Both the position numbers and the translations under genes were made by a program. A stretch of DNA of 64,000 bases from contig JAVVSD010000001.1 in the NCBI GenBank assembly GCA_036654375.1, positions 124,001-188,000 on the forward strand. The letters run 5' to 3'. The notes under the pieces are model-generated. The model was given only the letters and a program-made list of their open reading frames with translations. It did not search any database and had not been told where the DNA came from. This stretch comes from RZYX01 sp036654375 (GTDB lineage: Bacteria; Bacillota; Clostridia; Oscillospirales; Acutalibacteraceae). Of this stretch, positions 7,955 to 16,313 are shown one piece after another (within the stretch, counting starts at the first letter, position 1; each line of letters begins with the position of its first letter).

Positions 7955-8401
7955 TTATTTACCTAAATATTCTTTCATCCTTTGAACATTGTTTTCTTCA
8001 AGCTTAACCAACTCTTCGCCAAGCTTTTTTGTGCTTTGAGATATATCCGAATATTGCTTAAGCGTTCTGGACATATCAACGACTCCCATCATGCTACCTT
8101 GAATCATCATTTCTGCAATATGGTCATTGCTTTTGTCTACCAGCGTGTTAAGCTGTACTCCAGACCAAATGCCAGCCTGCGTCATTGGACTTGAACTTTT
8201 GGGAATTTCACTTAACTTTGCAAGCTTTTCTGATGCCTTACTTGAAAGCTCGGTGTATTGTTTATGCTGCATTTGAAGGTCTGAAAGCATCCCTTCATCG
8301 CCTATTTTTCCTGTTAAATACCCAATAGACTCGCCACCCATTTGAGCATTTTCATAGATTTTATTTAAAAATTCAACTTCCCTATTCTGATTTTCCTGCA
8401 T
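7955..8401 (-). CDS. Helical hypothetical protein
   Basis: A 148-residue, wholly helical, soluble protein, rich in Met, Lys and Glu, with no Cys. Its four helix-like blocks (for example 'MQHKQYTELSSKASEKLAKL' and 'DHIAEMMIQGSMMGVVDMS') suggest a four-helix bundle. It loosely recalls ferritin-like/DUF2383-type proteins of spore formers, but no metal-ligand pattern can be defended. The ATG has AGGAGGGG upstream. It stands alone between glnN and queT on the opposite strand. Confidence 0.6.
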   Translation of the reverse strand: MQENQNREVEFLNKIYENAQMGGESIGYLTGKIGDEGMLSDLQMQHKQYTELSSKASEKLAKLSEIPKSSSPMTQAGIWSGVQLNTLVDKSNDHIAEMMIQGSMMGVVDMSRTLKQYSDISQSTKKLGEELVKLEENNVQRMKEYLGK

Positions 8402-8579
8402 AAAAACCCCTCCTTAATATTAGCGTTGCAGAATTATTATTTGCAAAAATTATATTTTATACTCATGGTTTTTCATTACAATACCATAATCAAAATAATC
8501 ATAATACTTTGGCTAAATCATTTTAAATGTAAAATCTGATTTACCTTGATTTTTGACATCATAAATGTTAAACTTGCCA

Positions 8580-8623
8580 GTGTCAGTTCGAAACCATCCT
8601 GACATTAAACAAAACTATGGAGG
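8580..8623 (+). ncRNA. preQ1-I riboswitch upstream of queT
   Basis: Stem TGTCAG (8581-8586) / CTGACA (8599-8604) with a 12-base loop starting TTCGAA and holding CCAT, then an A-rich tail TTAAACAAAACTATGG. This is the compact preQ1 class I layout. CCAT (8594-8597) can form the pseudoknot with ATGG (8617-8620), which overlaps the GGAGG ribosome site of the next gene, so ligand binding would block translation. The downstream gene is a QueT-family queuosine precursor transporter, the standard target of this riboswitch. Confidence 0.85.
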
Positions 8624-8630
8624 AAAAATA

Positions 8631-9149
8631 ATGAAAAATATTAGCAAACACACTTATTTTATTGTTCAAAGCGGTATCATTGCCGCCCTTTATGCAGGGC
8701 TTACTTATCTTTCTGGGCTGTTAATGCTTTCCTATGGTGCTGTTCAGTTCAGATTTTCGGAGGCTCTTACAATTTTGCCAATTTTCACCCCTGCTGCTAT
8801 TCCTGGTCTTGCCATTGGTTGCTTTTTGGGAAATCTCGGAAGTCCTTTTGGGATTGTCGATATTGTTTGTGGCACTTTGGCAACCCTTCTTGCTGCACTT
8901 TGCAGCAGAGCAGTCAGAAATGTTAAAATCAAAGGCTTTCCTGTGCTTGCTCCTCTTATGCCAGTTATTTTTAATGCCCTAATTATTGGAGCAGAGATAG
9001 CTTCTTTTTCAGCAAAGGGAACAAGGTGGACAGTTTTTTGGATTTCTGCACTTGAGGTCGGACTCGGTGAAATTGTCGTGTGCTATATTTTTGGATTTTT
9101 ACTCTTTAAGGCATTTGAGTCCAGCAATTTAGAAAAAATGCTTAAATGA
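8631..9149 (+). CDS. queT: QueT family queuosine precursor transporter (ECF S component)
   Basis: A 172-residue membrane protein with five or six hydrophobic segments and the QueT signature 'YGAVQFRFSEALTILPIFTP', followed by 'GLAIGCFLGNLGSPFGIVDIV'. QueT is the substrate-binding subunit of an energy-coupling-factor importer for preQ0/preQ1. The start with GGAGG 7 bases upstream is preferred over an in-frame start 66 bases earlier that would lie inside the riboswitch. The ECF ATPase and T subunits are not in the window; they are usually shared and encoded elsewhere. Confidence 0.92.
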   Translation: MKNISKHTYFIVQSGIIAALYAGLTYLSGLLMLSYGAVQFRFSEALTILPIFTPAAIPGLAIGCFLGNLGSPFGIVDIVCGTLATLLAALCSRAVRNVKIKGFPVLAPLMPVIFNALIIGAEIASFSAKGTRWTVFWISALEVGLGEIVVCYIFGFLLFKAFESSNLEKMLK

Positions 9150-9265
9150 CAATAATCTAAGCCGACATTCTACACGAAAAGCAATACAATAGCCTTGTGC
9201 ATCTGTGCCGAACAAGACATCGATTCGCAAGGATTATTTTTACTATTTTCAAATATATATTTGAA

Positions 9266-9297
9266 AGAGGAGTACCGATTGGTACTCCTCTTTTTTA
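9266..9297 (+). terminator. Terminator between queT and fhs
   Basis: AGAGGAGTACC/GGTACTCCTCT, 11-bp perfect stem, 4-base loop, followed by TTTTTT on the plus strand. It lies between convergent genes and may serve both. Confidence 0.9.
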
Positions 9298-10971
9298 AAA
9301 TAATCCACTTATTAAGCCATCTTGGTCTACTTCTATTTTTTCTGCACTTGGGACTTTCGGAAGCCCTGGCATTGTCATTATATCTCCTGTTAAAATAACG
9401 ATAAAACCCGCTCCGGCACTTACCCTTGCTCCTCTTACTGTTATTTTAAATCCGCTTGGTCTGTTGCGAAGTGTTGGATCGTCTGATAAAGAATACTGCG
9501 TTTTTGCGATACATATAGGCAGGTTGCCATATCCATTTGATTCAATTTCCTTTATCATTTTAGCGGCTTTGGTAGTTATTTCAACATTTGACGCTCCATA
9601 GATTTTTGAAGCTAAGCTTATTATCTTTTGCTCAATCGTCTGATTAATCTCATATGCAAAGGTCATTTGGCTCTTTTCTTTTTCGCACTCTGCAATAACT
9701 GCTTGTGCAAGATCTATTGCTCCATCTCCACCCTTTGCCCAAACATCTGCAACAACTGCATTTGTGCCAAGAGATTTACAATACTTTATTATTTCATCTA
9801 TCTCCGCCTGCGTGTCAGTGTAAAACTTGTTGACCGCCACAACAGCAGGAAGATTATAGACTTGTTTTATATTTTCAATATGCTTTTCAAGGTTTGAAAG
9901 GCCAATTTTTAATGCCTCGATATTCTCGTCCTTTAAATTATTTTTATCCATACCGCCATGGTATTTAAGTGCCTTTACAGTTGCAACAATTACCACTGCA
10001 TTTGGAGAAATATCTGCATTTCTGCACTTAATATCAAGAAACTTTTCTGCACCCAAATCCGCACCAAAACCAGCTTCCGTAACAACATAGTCACCAAGGC
10101 ACATTGCTGTTTTTGTTGCAATTATGCTGTTGCATCCATGTGCTATATTTGCAAATGGCCCACCATGAATAAGAACTGGTGTTTTTTCAAGTGTCTGTAC
10201 AAGATTTGGCTTTAAGGCATCTTTAAGCACTGCCGCCATTGCGCCATGTGCATTAATCTGCCTTGCTGTTACTGGCTCTCCATTAAAGTTATAGGCAACG
10301 ACTATATCTCCAAGTCGCTTTTTTAAATCGTCAAGGTTACGCGACATACACACAACAGCCATGACTTCTGATGCTGCTGTAATATCAAAAGAATCCTCGC
10401 GAGGAGTTCCATTTACTTTTCCGCCAAGCCCGTTCGTTATAAAACGAAGCTGCCTATCGTTCATATCCATGCACCTATGCAGTTGCACTTTGCAGGTATC
10501 AATCCCAAGTGAGTTTCCAAAATAAATGTGATTGTCAACCATAGCCGCAAGAAGATTATTCGCAGTTGTTATTGCATGAATGTCACCTGTGAAATGAAGA
10601 TTTAAATCCTCCATAGGAACAACCTGTGCATATCCGCCACCTGCTGCTCCACCTTTTACGCCGAAAACAGGTCCAAGCGAAGGCTCTCTTAGCGCTGCAA
10701 TGGTTTTTTTGCCACACTTTGAAAGTCCATCTGCAAGCCCTACAGATACTGTTGTTTTTCCTTCACCCGCCGGAGTTGGATTGATTGCAGTTACAAGAAT
10801 AAGTTTTGCATCTGGCTTTTTGCCTTGGATTGCTTTTGGAGATACTTTTGCTTTATATTTTCCATAAAGCTCAATATCATCAGAGTTTATGCGGAGTTTA
10901 TCCGCAATATCTTGAATTGGCACAAGGATTGTTTCCTGTGCAATTTCAATATCTGTCTTCATTTTATCCAT
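9295..10971 (-). CDS. fhs: Formate-tetrahydrofolate ligase
   Basis: A 558-residue protein matching formyl-THF synthetase over its whole length. Visible motifs are the P-loop-like 'TPAGEGKTTVSVGLADGL', 'REPSLGPVFGVKGGAAGGGYAQV' (cited in parts) and 'TGDIMTMPGLP' near the C-terminus. It makes 10-formyl-THF from formate, THF and ATP for purine synthesis or one-carbon metabolism. The rest of a Wood-Ljungdahl pathway is not seen, so acetogenesis cannot be inferred. ATG has AGAGGTG upstream. Confidence 0.97.
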   Translation of the reverse strand: MDKMKTDIEIAQETILVPIQDIADKLRINSDDIELYGKYKAKVSPKAIQGKKPDAKLILVTAINPTPAGEGKTTVSVGLADGLSKCGKKTIAALREPSLGPVFGVKGGAAGGGYAQVVPMEDLNLHFTGDIHAITTANNLLAAMVDNHIYFGNSLGIDTCKVQLHRCMDMNDRQLRFITNGLGGKVNGTPREDSFDITAASEVMAVVCMSRNLDDLKKRLGDIVVAYNFNGEPVTARQINAHGAMAAVLKDALKPNLVQTLEKTPVLIHGGPFANIAHGCNSIIATKTAMCLGDYVVTEAGFGADLGAEKFLDIKCRNADISPNAVVIVATVKALKYHGGMDKNNLKDENIEALKIGLSNLEKHIENIKQVYNLPAVVAVNKFYTDTQAEIDEIIKYCKSLGTNAVVADVWAKGGDGAIDLAQAVIAECEKEKSQMTFAYEINQTIEQKIISLASKIYGASNVEITTKAAKMIKEIESNGYGNLPICIAKTQYSLSDDPTLRNRPSGFKITVRGARVSAGAGFIVILTGDIMTMPGLPKVPSAEKIEVDQDGLISGLF

Positions 10972-11026
10972 GTTAACACACCTCTGGTTACTCGTGATTG
11001 TATTTTGTTCGCATTATTTTCATGTA

Positions 11027-11055
11027 ATTGTAACATATATAAAAGCTGTTATCAA
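11027..11055 (-). promoter_or_regulatory. Predicted promoter of fhs
   Basis: On the minus strand TTGATA and TACAAT are 17 bases apart, about 55 bases before the fhs start. Confidence 0.55.
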
Positions 11056-11101
11056 CAGTGTCACATCATAATAAGTTATATGTTTTGACCTTACAAATTA
11101 T

Positions 11102-11126
11102 AAAGGCCACCGCTTTGGTGACCTTT
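11102..11126 (-). terminator. Terminator after the CotF-like genes
   Basis: AAAGGTCACC/GGTGGCCTTT stem with a 5-base loop, 5 bases past the stop of the 11131-11409 gene on the minus strand. Confidence 0.7.
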
Positions 11127-11130
11127 AAAT

Positions 11131-11409
11131 TCATAGCTGTTGTGCAATATTTTTAAACTTCGTTTTTGTTTGATTAATCATCTGCTGTTCTGCTTGTTTT
11201 GGCGAGTACCAACATCGCTTTTGCATATCCGTATATACCGTTGACTGAATGTTGTGTTCCTCACGAAGTATTTTTAAAAAATCATCACGAAGCATTGGGT
11301 CTACACATTCATTTGCATATTCATTGTATGTGCCTGTTATATGCTTTTGTGAGCCTAAAATATCTTCCATTATTTCTTGGTCTGTTAGCGGCTTTATTGG
11401 CTGATTCAT
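11131..11409 (-). CDS. CotF-like spore coat protein
   Basis: A 92-residue helical protein with 'LTDQEIMEDILGSQKHITGTYNEYANEC' style sequence (cited in parts: LTDQEIMEDILGSQKH, TGTYNEYANEC), typical of the CotF/ferritin-like coat protein family of spore formers. The C-terminal half is Gln/Lys rich ('WYSPKQAEQQMINQ'). It directly follows the 61-residue gene upstream (16-base gap), so the two form one small operon, presumably expressed in sporulation. Confidence 0.8.
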   Translation of the reverse strand: MNQPIKPLTDQEIMEDILGSQKHITGTYNEYANECVDPMLRDDFLKILREEHNIQSTVYTDMQKRCWYSPKQAEQQMINQTKTKFKNIAQQL

Positions 11410-11425
11410 TTTTTCCTCCTATACT

Positions 11426-11611
11426 TCAGCTTAAATATCCCATTATTATGTCATAATGGCATTTGTGCTGTGCTGCTATCTGCTCACAGGTTGTTTTAAT
11501 CTGAGGGTCTGATGTCATGCTTGCATAGGTTCTGAACTTTTTTACAAGTATTTGTTCAAAATTAAGTTGTTCCTCTATCGCATGAAGTTCTTCAACGGTT
11601 AAACTTGCCAT
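11426..11611 (-). CDS. Small CotF-associated protein
   Basis: A 61-residue helical protein ('LTVEELHAIEEQLNFEQILVK') resembling the N-terminal helical pair of CotF-like coat proteins. It carries two Cys and several His (TTCEQIAAQHKCHYD). The ATG has GGAGTGAAA upstream. Its position immediately before the CotF-like gene supports a role in the same structure. Confidence 0.72.
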   Translation of the reverse strand: MASLTVEELHAIEEQLNFEQILVKKFRTYASMTSDPQIKTTCEQIAAQHKCHYDIIMGYLS

Positions 11612-11667
11612 ATTTTCACTCCTTTTTTCGTTCCCGTATAGTTTTGCCTTTTGTTTTTAAAAAATTC

Positions 11668-11700
11668 AAAGACCGTATCAAAAATAATGATACGGCCTTT
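11668..11700 (-). terminator. Terminator after the flavoprotein gene
   Basis: AAAGGCCGTATC/GATACGGTCTTT hairpin, 14 bases beyond the stop of the 11714-13804 gene, followed on the minus strand by GAATTTTTT. Confidence 0.8.
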
Positions 11701-11713
11701 TATATGTTAAAAA

Positions 11714-13804
11714 TTAGAGTTCCATACACACTTTATAAGCGGTGTGTGTCGCGTTTGAAATTCTTCCAGTCTTTTGTGCATCTCCTACTTTGTAAATCCT
11801 TGAAACTACACTTTTGATGCTGTCTGCAATGCCTATGCTTTTTACTCCAACAGCAAGAACAATATTGTCAATCTCGATTGTTTCTCTTGGATTCTCATAG
11901 CTTTCAAGAACAATCGCATTTTTCTTTATCTCTACAAGCTTGCGAGAGGTATAGAATTTGACTCCTTTTTGTTCAAGCTTTGGCAAAATATCCGTTGTGT
12001 GCTGTTTCCATGTGCCTGGAGCTATTGTATCTGCCATTTCAACAACAATTACCTCGTTGCCTTTTTCTACAAGAAATTCTGCCGTTTCAAGCCCGGACAT
12101 TCCAGAGCCAATAACTGCGACTTTTTTGTTTTTAAACCTTTTTTTGTGGCTTAGGACTTCCGTTAGTGTGCAAACATTTTTGCCATCTGCCCCAAGTATT
12201 TTCGGCTTTACTGCCTCTCCACCTGTGGCATCTATAAGAGCATATGGCTTTAGCTTTTTAATCTCCTCGACTGTTGCCGGAGTCGAAAGTCTTATATCTG
12301 CTCCATTTTTCTTTGCGAGTGTTGCAAGGTCTTCTATAACCCATGTTATTTTTTCCTTGTGTGGAGGTTTGTTTGCAAGTTGAAGCTGGCCTCCAATCTC
12401 TTTTTCCTTTTCAAATATTACTGGTTTAAAGCCACGCTCGCCAAGCACTTTGGCAGCCATAAGACCTGCTGGCCCTGCACCGACTATTGCAACAACTCTT
12501 CCGTCACCGTCTTTTTTGGGTTCAAGTGGATAGTCGACTTCGTGACAGGTTCGTGGGTTTACTGCACACTCGCCAGGCAAGCCTTTCATTACATTGCTAT
12601 ACATACTTTCAATGCACCAAAGGCAACACGAGCATCTCTGTATTTCTTCCTCTTTTTCCTCCTGCGCCTTTAAAGCCCAGTATGGGTCTGCAAGAAGCGG
12701 TCTTCCAAGACCTATAAAATCCTGTGTTCCTTCTTTTAGCTGATTTTCTGCCTGTTGTGGTGTTCTTATAAGGTTCGCGGCAATAACAGGAATGTCAACT
12801 GCATCCTTTACTGCCTTTGCAAGGTACTTTCTCCAGCCTGCTTCAAAGCTTGTTGGCTCAAGCCAATAGTTCATTGTTTCATATGTTCCACTTGAAATAT
12901 CAAGTGCATCTATCCCTGCTTTTTCAAGCTCTTTTGCAATTTCTACTCCCTCTTCAAGCTTTATCCCAATATCTGCACAGCCGATGTTTCTATAGAATTC
13001 ATCAACTGTCAGCCTTACGACTATTGGGAAATTGTCACCGCATTCTCTTCTTACTTCTGAAATTATATCTAAAAGGAAACGCATACGGTTTTTAAGGTTT
13101 CCGCCATATTCATCTTTTCTTTTATTGGTGTATGGACTTAAAAATTGCTGGATAAGGTAGCCATGTGACGCATGAATTTCAACTCCATCTGCACCAGATG
13201 CCTGTACCCTTTTTGCCCCCTGTGCAAAGAGCTTTACAAGTTCTTTTATTTCCCATCGTTTTAGCTCCCTTGTCCTTTGTCCCTCCACAGGGCTTGCACC
13301 AAGACCGCAAACAATGTCTGTTGCACCCGGAACTCTTGCGTAAAACTTTCGGAAAATTGGCTGATTCAAAAAGTCATAGTGCTTTGTCATTGAGAAGAAA
13401 ATGTCCCACCACGAGCCAAAGCGAGTACCAATCATTTCGGATAACTGCCATGCAGTTACAACCATGCCAAGATTTTGGCGTCCGGGGTGATGAAGCTGTA
13501 CAAACAGTTTTGCACCATGACTATGTATTCTTTTTGCCATTTCACTTAATGGTTCTATATGCCTGTCACTTGTGACTGCAAGCTGAAGTGGTGAGGTTGC
13601 TCCGTTTCTTTCGCTGATTCTTGTTATCTCGGTTATTATAAGCCCTACTCCGCCTTTTGCTCGCTCCTCATAATACTCCATCATTCTTTTTCCAGCTGTT
13701 CCGTCAAACTCTCCAACGCCAAGCAGCATTGGTTCCATTACAACTCTGTTCTTTAAAGTTAAATTGCCTATTTTTGCTTCTGAAAACAGATTTTTATATT
13801 TCAA
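11714..13804 (-). CDS. NADH:flavin oxidoreductase / 2,4-dienoyl-CoA reductase-like Fe-S flavoprotein
   Basis: About 696 residues in three parts. Residues 1-360 form an old-yellow-enzyme FMN barrel ('IGNLTLKNRVVMEPM', 'HASHGYLIQQFLSPYTNKR'). A Cys cluster (CSCCLWC then GECAVNP) binds a 4Fe-4S cluster. Two Rossmann segments bind FAD ('VAIVGAGPAGLMAAKVLGE') and NAD(P) ('VAVIGSGMSGLETAEFL'). This is the architecture of FadH, BaiCD/BaiH and trimethylamine dehydrogenase, which reduce enoyl or enone substrates. The substrate cannot be read from sequence. The start is set at a TTG giving MKYKNLFS, the usual family N-terminus, with AAGGGA and GAGG ahead of it; another in-frame TTG lies six codons earlier. 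A TTGATG-16-TATAAT promoter is at 13851-13878. Confidence 0.88.
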   Translation of the reverse strand: MKYKNLFSEAKIGNLTLKNRVVMEPMLLGVGEFDGTAGKRMMEYYEERAKGGVGLIITEITRISERNGATSPLQLAVTSDRHIEPLSEMAKRIHSHGAKLFVQLHHPGRQNLGMVVTAWQLSEMIGTRFGSWWDIFFSMTKHYDFLNQPIFRKFYARVPGATDIVCGLGASPVEGQRTRELKRWEIKELVKLFAQGAKRVQASGADGVEIHASHGYLIQQFLSPYTNKRKDEYGGNLKNRMRFLLDIISEVRRECGDNFPIVVRLTVDEFYRNIGCADIGIKLEEGVEIAKELEKAGIDALDISSGTYETMNYWLEPTSFEAGWRKYLAKAVKDAVDIPVIAANLIRTPQQAENQLKEGTQDFIGLGRPLLADPYWALKAQEEKEEEIQRCSCCLWCIESMYSNVMKGLPGECAVNPRTCHEVDYPLEPKKDGDGRVVAIVGAGPAGLMAAKVLGERGFKPVIFEKEKEIGGQLQLANKPPHKEKITWVIEDLATLAKKNGADIRLSTPATVEEIKKLKPYALIDATGGEAVKPKILGADGKNVCTLTEVLSHKKRFKNKKVAVIGSGMSGLETAEFLVEKGNEVIVVEMADTIAPGTWKQHTTDILPKLEQKGVKFYTSRKLVEIKKNAIVLESYENPRETIEIDNIVLAVGVKSIGIADSIKSVVSRIYKVGDAQKTGRISNATHTAYKVCMEL

Positions 13805-13850
13805 TATCCTCAGTCCCTTCAAGAAATTATAATAACTGATTATTAAAATA

Positions 13851-13878
13851 ATTATATCACAAAAAATTTTTCCATCAA
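13851..13878 (-). promoter_or_regulatory. Predicted promoter of the flavoprotein gene
   Basis: Minus-strand TTGATG and TATAAT with 16 bases between them, about 45 bases before the start. Confidence 0.5.
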
Positions 13879-13920
13879 TAATAAGATAAATTTTACAGAC
13901 AATAATTAAAGTATCTTTGC

Positions 13921-13949
13921 TTACATTTTTCCTTATAATGATGTATAAT
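13921..13949 (+). promoter_or_regulatory. Predicted promoter of the deoD-deoB-cdd-pdp operon
   Basis: TTACAT at 13921-13926 and TATAAT at 13944-13949, spacing 17, about 57 bases before the deoD start. Confidence 0.6.
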
Positions 13950-14005
13950 TAAATAGTATTTTTTAAATAAATTAATATAAATTTTTGTTTTTTAGGAGGA
14001 TTATT

Positions 14006-14725
14006 ATGTCTGTTCCAACTCCACACATTTCATCTAAGTCAGGAGATTTTGCAAAAACTGTTTTAATGCCAGGCGACCCGCTTCGTGCAAAGTTTATTGC
14101 AGAAACTTTTTTGGCTGACCCTGTTCAAGTTAATAATGTCAGAGGAATTTTAGGATATACAGGAACTTATGAGGGTACTCGTGTTTCTGTTATGGCAAGT
14201 GGTATGGGTGCACCTTCTATTGGAATTTACTCTTATGAGCTTTTTAATTTTTATGATGTTGATAATATTATTAGAATTGGTTCAGCTGGTGCTATTTCTG
14301 ATGAGCTTGAGATGCTTGACCTTGTTGCAGGTATGTCTGCTTGCACAAACTCCAACTATTCTGTTCAATATGACTTGCCTGGGTACTATTCCCCAACTGC
14401 AAGCTACAAAATTTTGAGCAACGCTTTTGAGCAGGCAAAGAGTATTGGCATTGAGCTTAAAGTTGGCTCTTTGTTTTCATCTGATGTCTTCTATGATGAT
14501 TCAAACAGCCTTGTTAAGTGGCAAAAAATGGGCGTTTTAGCTGTTGAAATGGAAGCTGCCGCTCTTTATATGAACGCCGCTCGTGCAGGCAAAAATGCAC
14601 TTGCAATATGCACTATTTCTGACCTTCCATTAAAGGGCGTTGGCTGTTCTTCCGAAGATAGACAGACAGGCTTTACACAGATGATGGAAGTCGCTCTTAA
14701 AACTGCTGTCGCACTTGAAAAATAG
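14006..14725 (+). CDS. deoD: Purine nucleoside phosphorylase (DeoD type)
   Basis: A 239-residue hexameric-type PNP. It has 'SGDFAKTVLMPGDPLRAKFIAETFL' features (cited: TVLMPGDPLRAKFIA), 'YSYELFNFYDVDNIIRIGSAG', 'GVLAVEMEAAALY' and 'CTISDLPLKG'. It splits purine (deoxy)nucleosides with phosphate, giving base and (deoxy)ribose-1-phosphate. The ATG after AGGAGGA is chosen; a longer in-frame start would cover that site. First gene of the salvage operon; deoB follows after 9 bases. Confidence 0.96.
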   Translation: MSVPTPHISSKSGDFAKTVLMPGDPLRAKFIAETFLADPVQVNNVRGILGYTGTYEGTRVSVMASGMGAPSIGIYSYELFNFYDVDNIIRIGSAGAISDELEMLDLVAGMSACTNSNYSVQYDLPGYYSPTASYKILSNAFEQAKSIGIELKVGSLFSSDVFYDDSNSLVKWQKMGVLAVEMEAAALYMNAARAGKNALAICTISDLPLKGVGCSSEDRQTGFTQMMEVALKTAVALEK

Positions 14726-14734
14726 GAGTAAATT

Positions 14735-15901
14735 ATGATTAAAAGAGTATTTTTGGTTGTCCTTGATAGCTTTGGTATTGGAAATGCACCAGATGCCAAA
14801 GACTTTGGCGATGAGGGTAGCAACACACTTAAAAGCATTTCAATTTCTTCAAAATTTAATGCAAAAAACATGGGCAGGCTTGGAATATTTAATATTGACG
14901 GTGTTGACTGTGGTGAAAAAACTGATGCTCCTACTGCCTCTTTTGGAAGATGTTTTGAGAAGTCCATGGGAAAAGATACAACTATTGGGCATTGGGAAAT
15001 TTGCGGAATTATTTCCGAAAAGCCATTACCAACTTATCCAAATGGCTTCCCTGACGAAATTCTTGATGAATTTAAAAAGCAAACAGGACGAGGAGTTCTT
15101 TGCAACTTGCCATATTCGGGGACTAAAGTTCTTGACGATTATGGTAGACAGCATATTGAAACCGGAGACCTGATTGTTTATACTTCTGCTGACAGCGTTT
15201 TTCAAATTGCCGCTCATGAGGATATTGTTCCCCCTGAAAAGCTTTATGAATATTGCCGTATTGCACGAAAAATTCTTACAGGCGAACACAGCCTTGGAAG
15301 AGTTATCGCAAGACCGTTTATTGGTGAATATCCAAGCTATATAAGAACTGGCAACAGGCACGACTTTTCAATGCTACCTCCAAGCGAAACATTGCTTGAC
15401 TGCATTAAAAATGCTGGGCTTGAAACTATCGCCATCGGAAAGATAAAGGATATATTCGCAGGTCAAGGTGTTACAAGTCACTTGGTTTCAAAATGCAATG
15501 AGGAGGGCATGAAAGCACTTGAAGAGGTTGCAAAAAGCGATTTTAAAGGACTTTGCTTTGCAAACCTTGTTGATTTTGATATGAAATTTGGTCACCGCAA
15601 CGATGTTGATGGATATGCAAACGCTATTTCTGAATTTGATGCGTGGCTTAAAGGATTTTTGCCAAAGCTTTCAGATGATGATATGCTAATTATTACTGCC
15701 GACCACGGCTGTGACCCAGCAACGCAAAGCACTGACCATTCAAGAGAGAGTATTCCTTTGCTTGTTTATCAAAATGGAAGAAGTCCCAAAAACCTTGGAA
15801 CTCTTAACTGCTTTGCCGATATTGGCAAAAGCATTGCTGATATGCTCGGGGTTAAAAACAATATTGCAGGCAAAAGCTTTTTGAATGAAATCGGAGGGTG
15901 A
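14735..15901 (+). CDS. deoB: Phosphopentomutase
   Basis: A 388-residue alkaline-phosphatase-superfamily enzyme. Metal-binding segments are visible: 'VLDSFGIGNAPDA' at the N-terminus, 'KDTTIGHWEI' with the catalytic Thr, and 'ITADHGCDPATQSTDHSRE' near the C-terminus. It converts (deoxy)ribose-1-phosphate made by DeoD or Pdp into the 5-phosphate for glycolysis. The start has AGGAG upstream, and cdd begins 3 bases after its stop. Confidence 0.97.
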   Translation: MIKRVFLVVLDSFGIGNAPDAKDFGDEGSNTLKSISISSKFNAKNMGRLGIFNIDGVDCGEKTDAPTASFGRCFEKSMGKDTTIGHWEICGIISEKPLPTYPNGFPDEILDEFKKQTGRGVLCNLPYSGTKVLDDYGRQHIETGDLIVYTSADSVFQIAAHEDIVPPEKLYEYCRIARKILTGEHSLGRVIARPFIGEYPSYIRTGNRHDFSMLPPSETLLDCIKNAGLETIAIGKIKDIFAGQGVTSHLVSKCNEEGMKALEEVAKSDFKGLCFANLVDFDMKFGHRNDVDGYANAISEFDAWLKGFLPKLSDDDMLIITADHGCDPATQSTDHSRESIPLLVYQNGRSPKNLGTLNCFADIGKSIADMLGVKNNIAGKSFLNEIGG

Positions 15902-15904
15902 TTT

Positions 15905-16306
15905 ATGAGCAGTTATGAACTTTTAAACCTTGCTAAGGAAGCAATGAAAAAGTCTTATTCTCCCTATTCAAATTTCAAGGTTGGAGCAGCTCTTCTTTGC
16001 AGTGATGGAAAAATTTTTTGTGGCTGCAATATTGAAAACGCTTCTTACTCCCCTTCCAACTGTGCAGAGCGAACTGCGTTTTTTAAAGCAGTTAGTGAAG
16101 GGCAAGTAGAATTTGAAAAGATTGCCATTATTGGCGGTTTGAATGGCGTTATTGATGACTTTTGCCCACCATGCGGTGTGTGTCTTCAGGTTATGAGTGA
16201 ATTTTGCAATGATGATTTTGTTGTTGTTTTGACAGATAAGAATGATAAAATAATTGAGAAAAAGCTTTGTGAGCTTTTACCTTTTTCTTTTTCTCTTAAA
16301 GGGTGA
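15905..16306 (+). CDS. cdd: Cytidine deaminase
   Basis: A 133-residue zinc cytidine deaminase with the motifs 'CNIENASYSPSNCAERTA' (catalytic Glu with a zinc Cys) and 'CPPCGVCLQVM' (PCxxC zinc site). It hydrolyses cytidine or deoxycytidine to uridine or deoxyuridine, feeding the pyrimidine phosphorylase encoded next. Nested in the deo operon with very short spacing. Length is normal. Confidence 0.97.
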   Translation: MSSYELLNLAKEAMKKSYSPYSNFKVGAALLCSDGKIFCGCNIENASYSPSNCAERTAFFKAVSEGQVEFEKIAIIGGLNGVIDDFCPPCGVCLQVMSEFCNDDFVVVLTDKNDKIIEKKLCELLPFSFSLKG

Positions 16307-16313
16307 TTACATA

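Noticed and set aside
9295..10971. Acetogenic Wood-Ljungdahl pathway
   Set aside because: fhs alone is common in non-acetogens, and no other pathway gene lies nearby.
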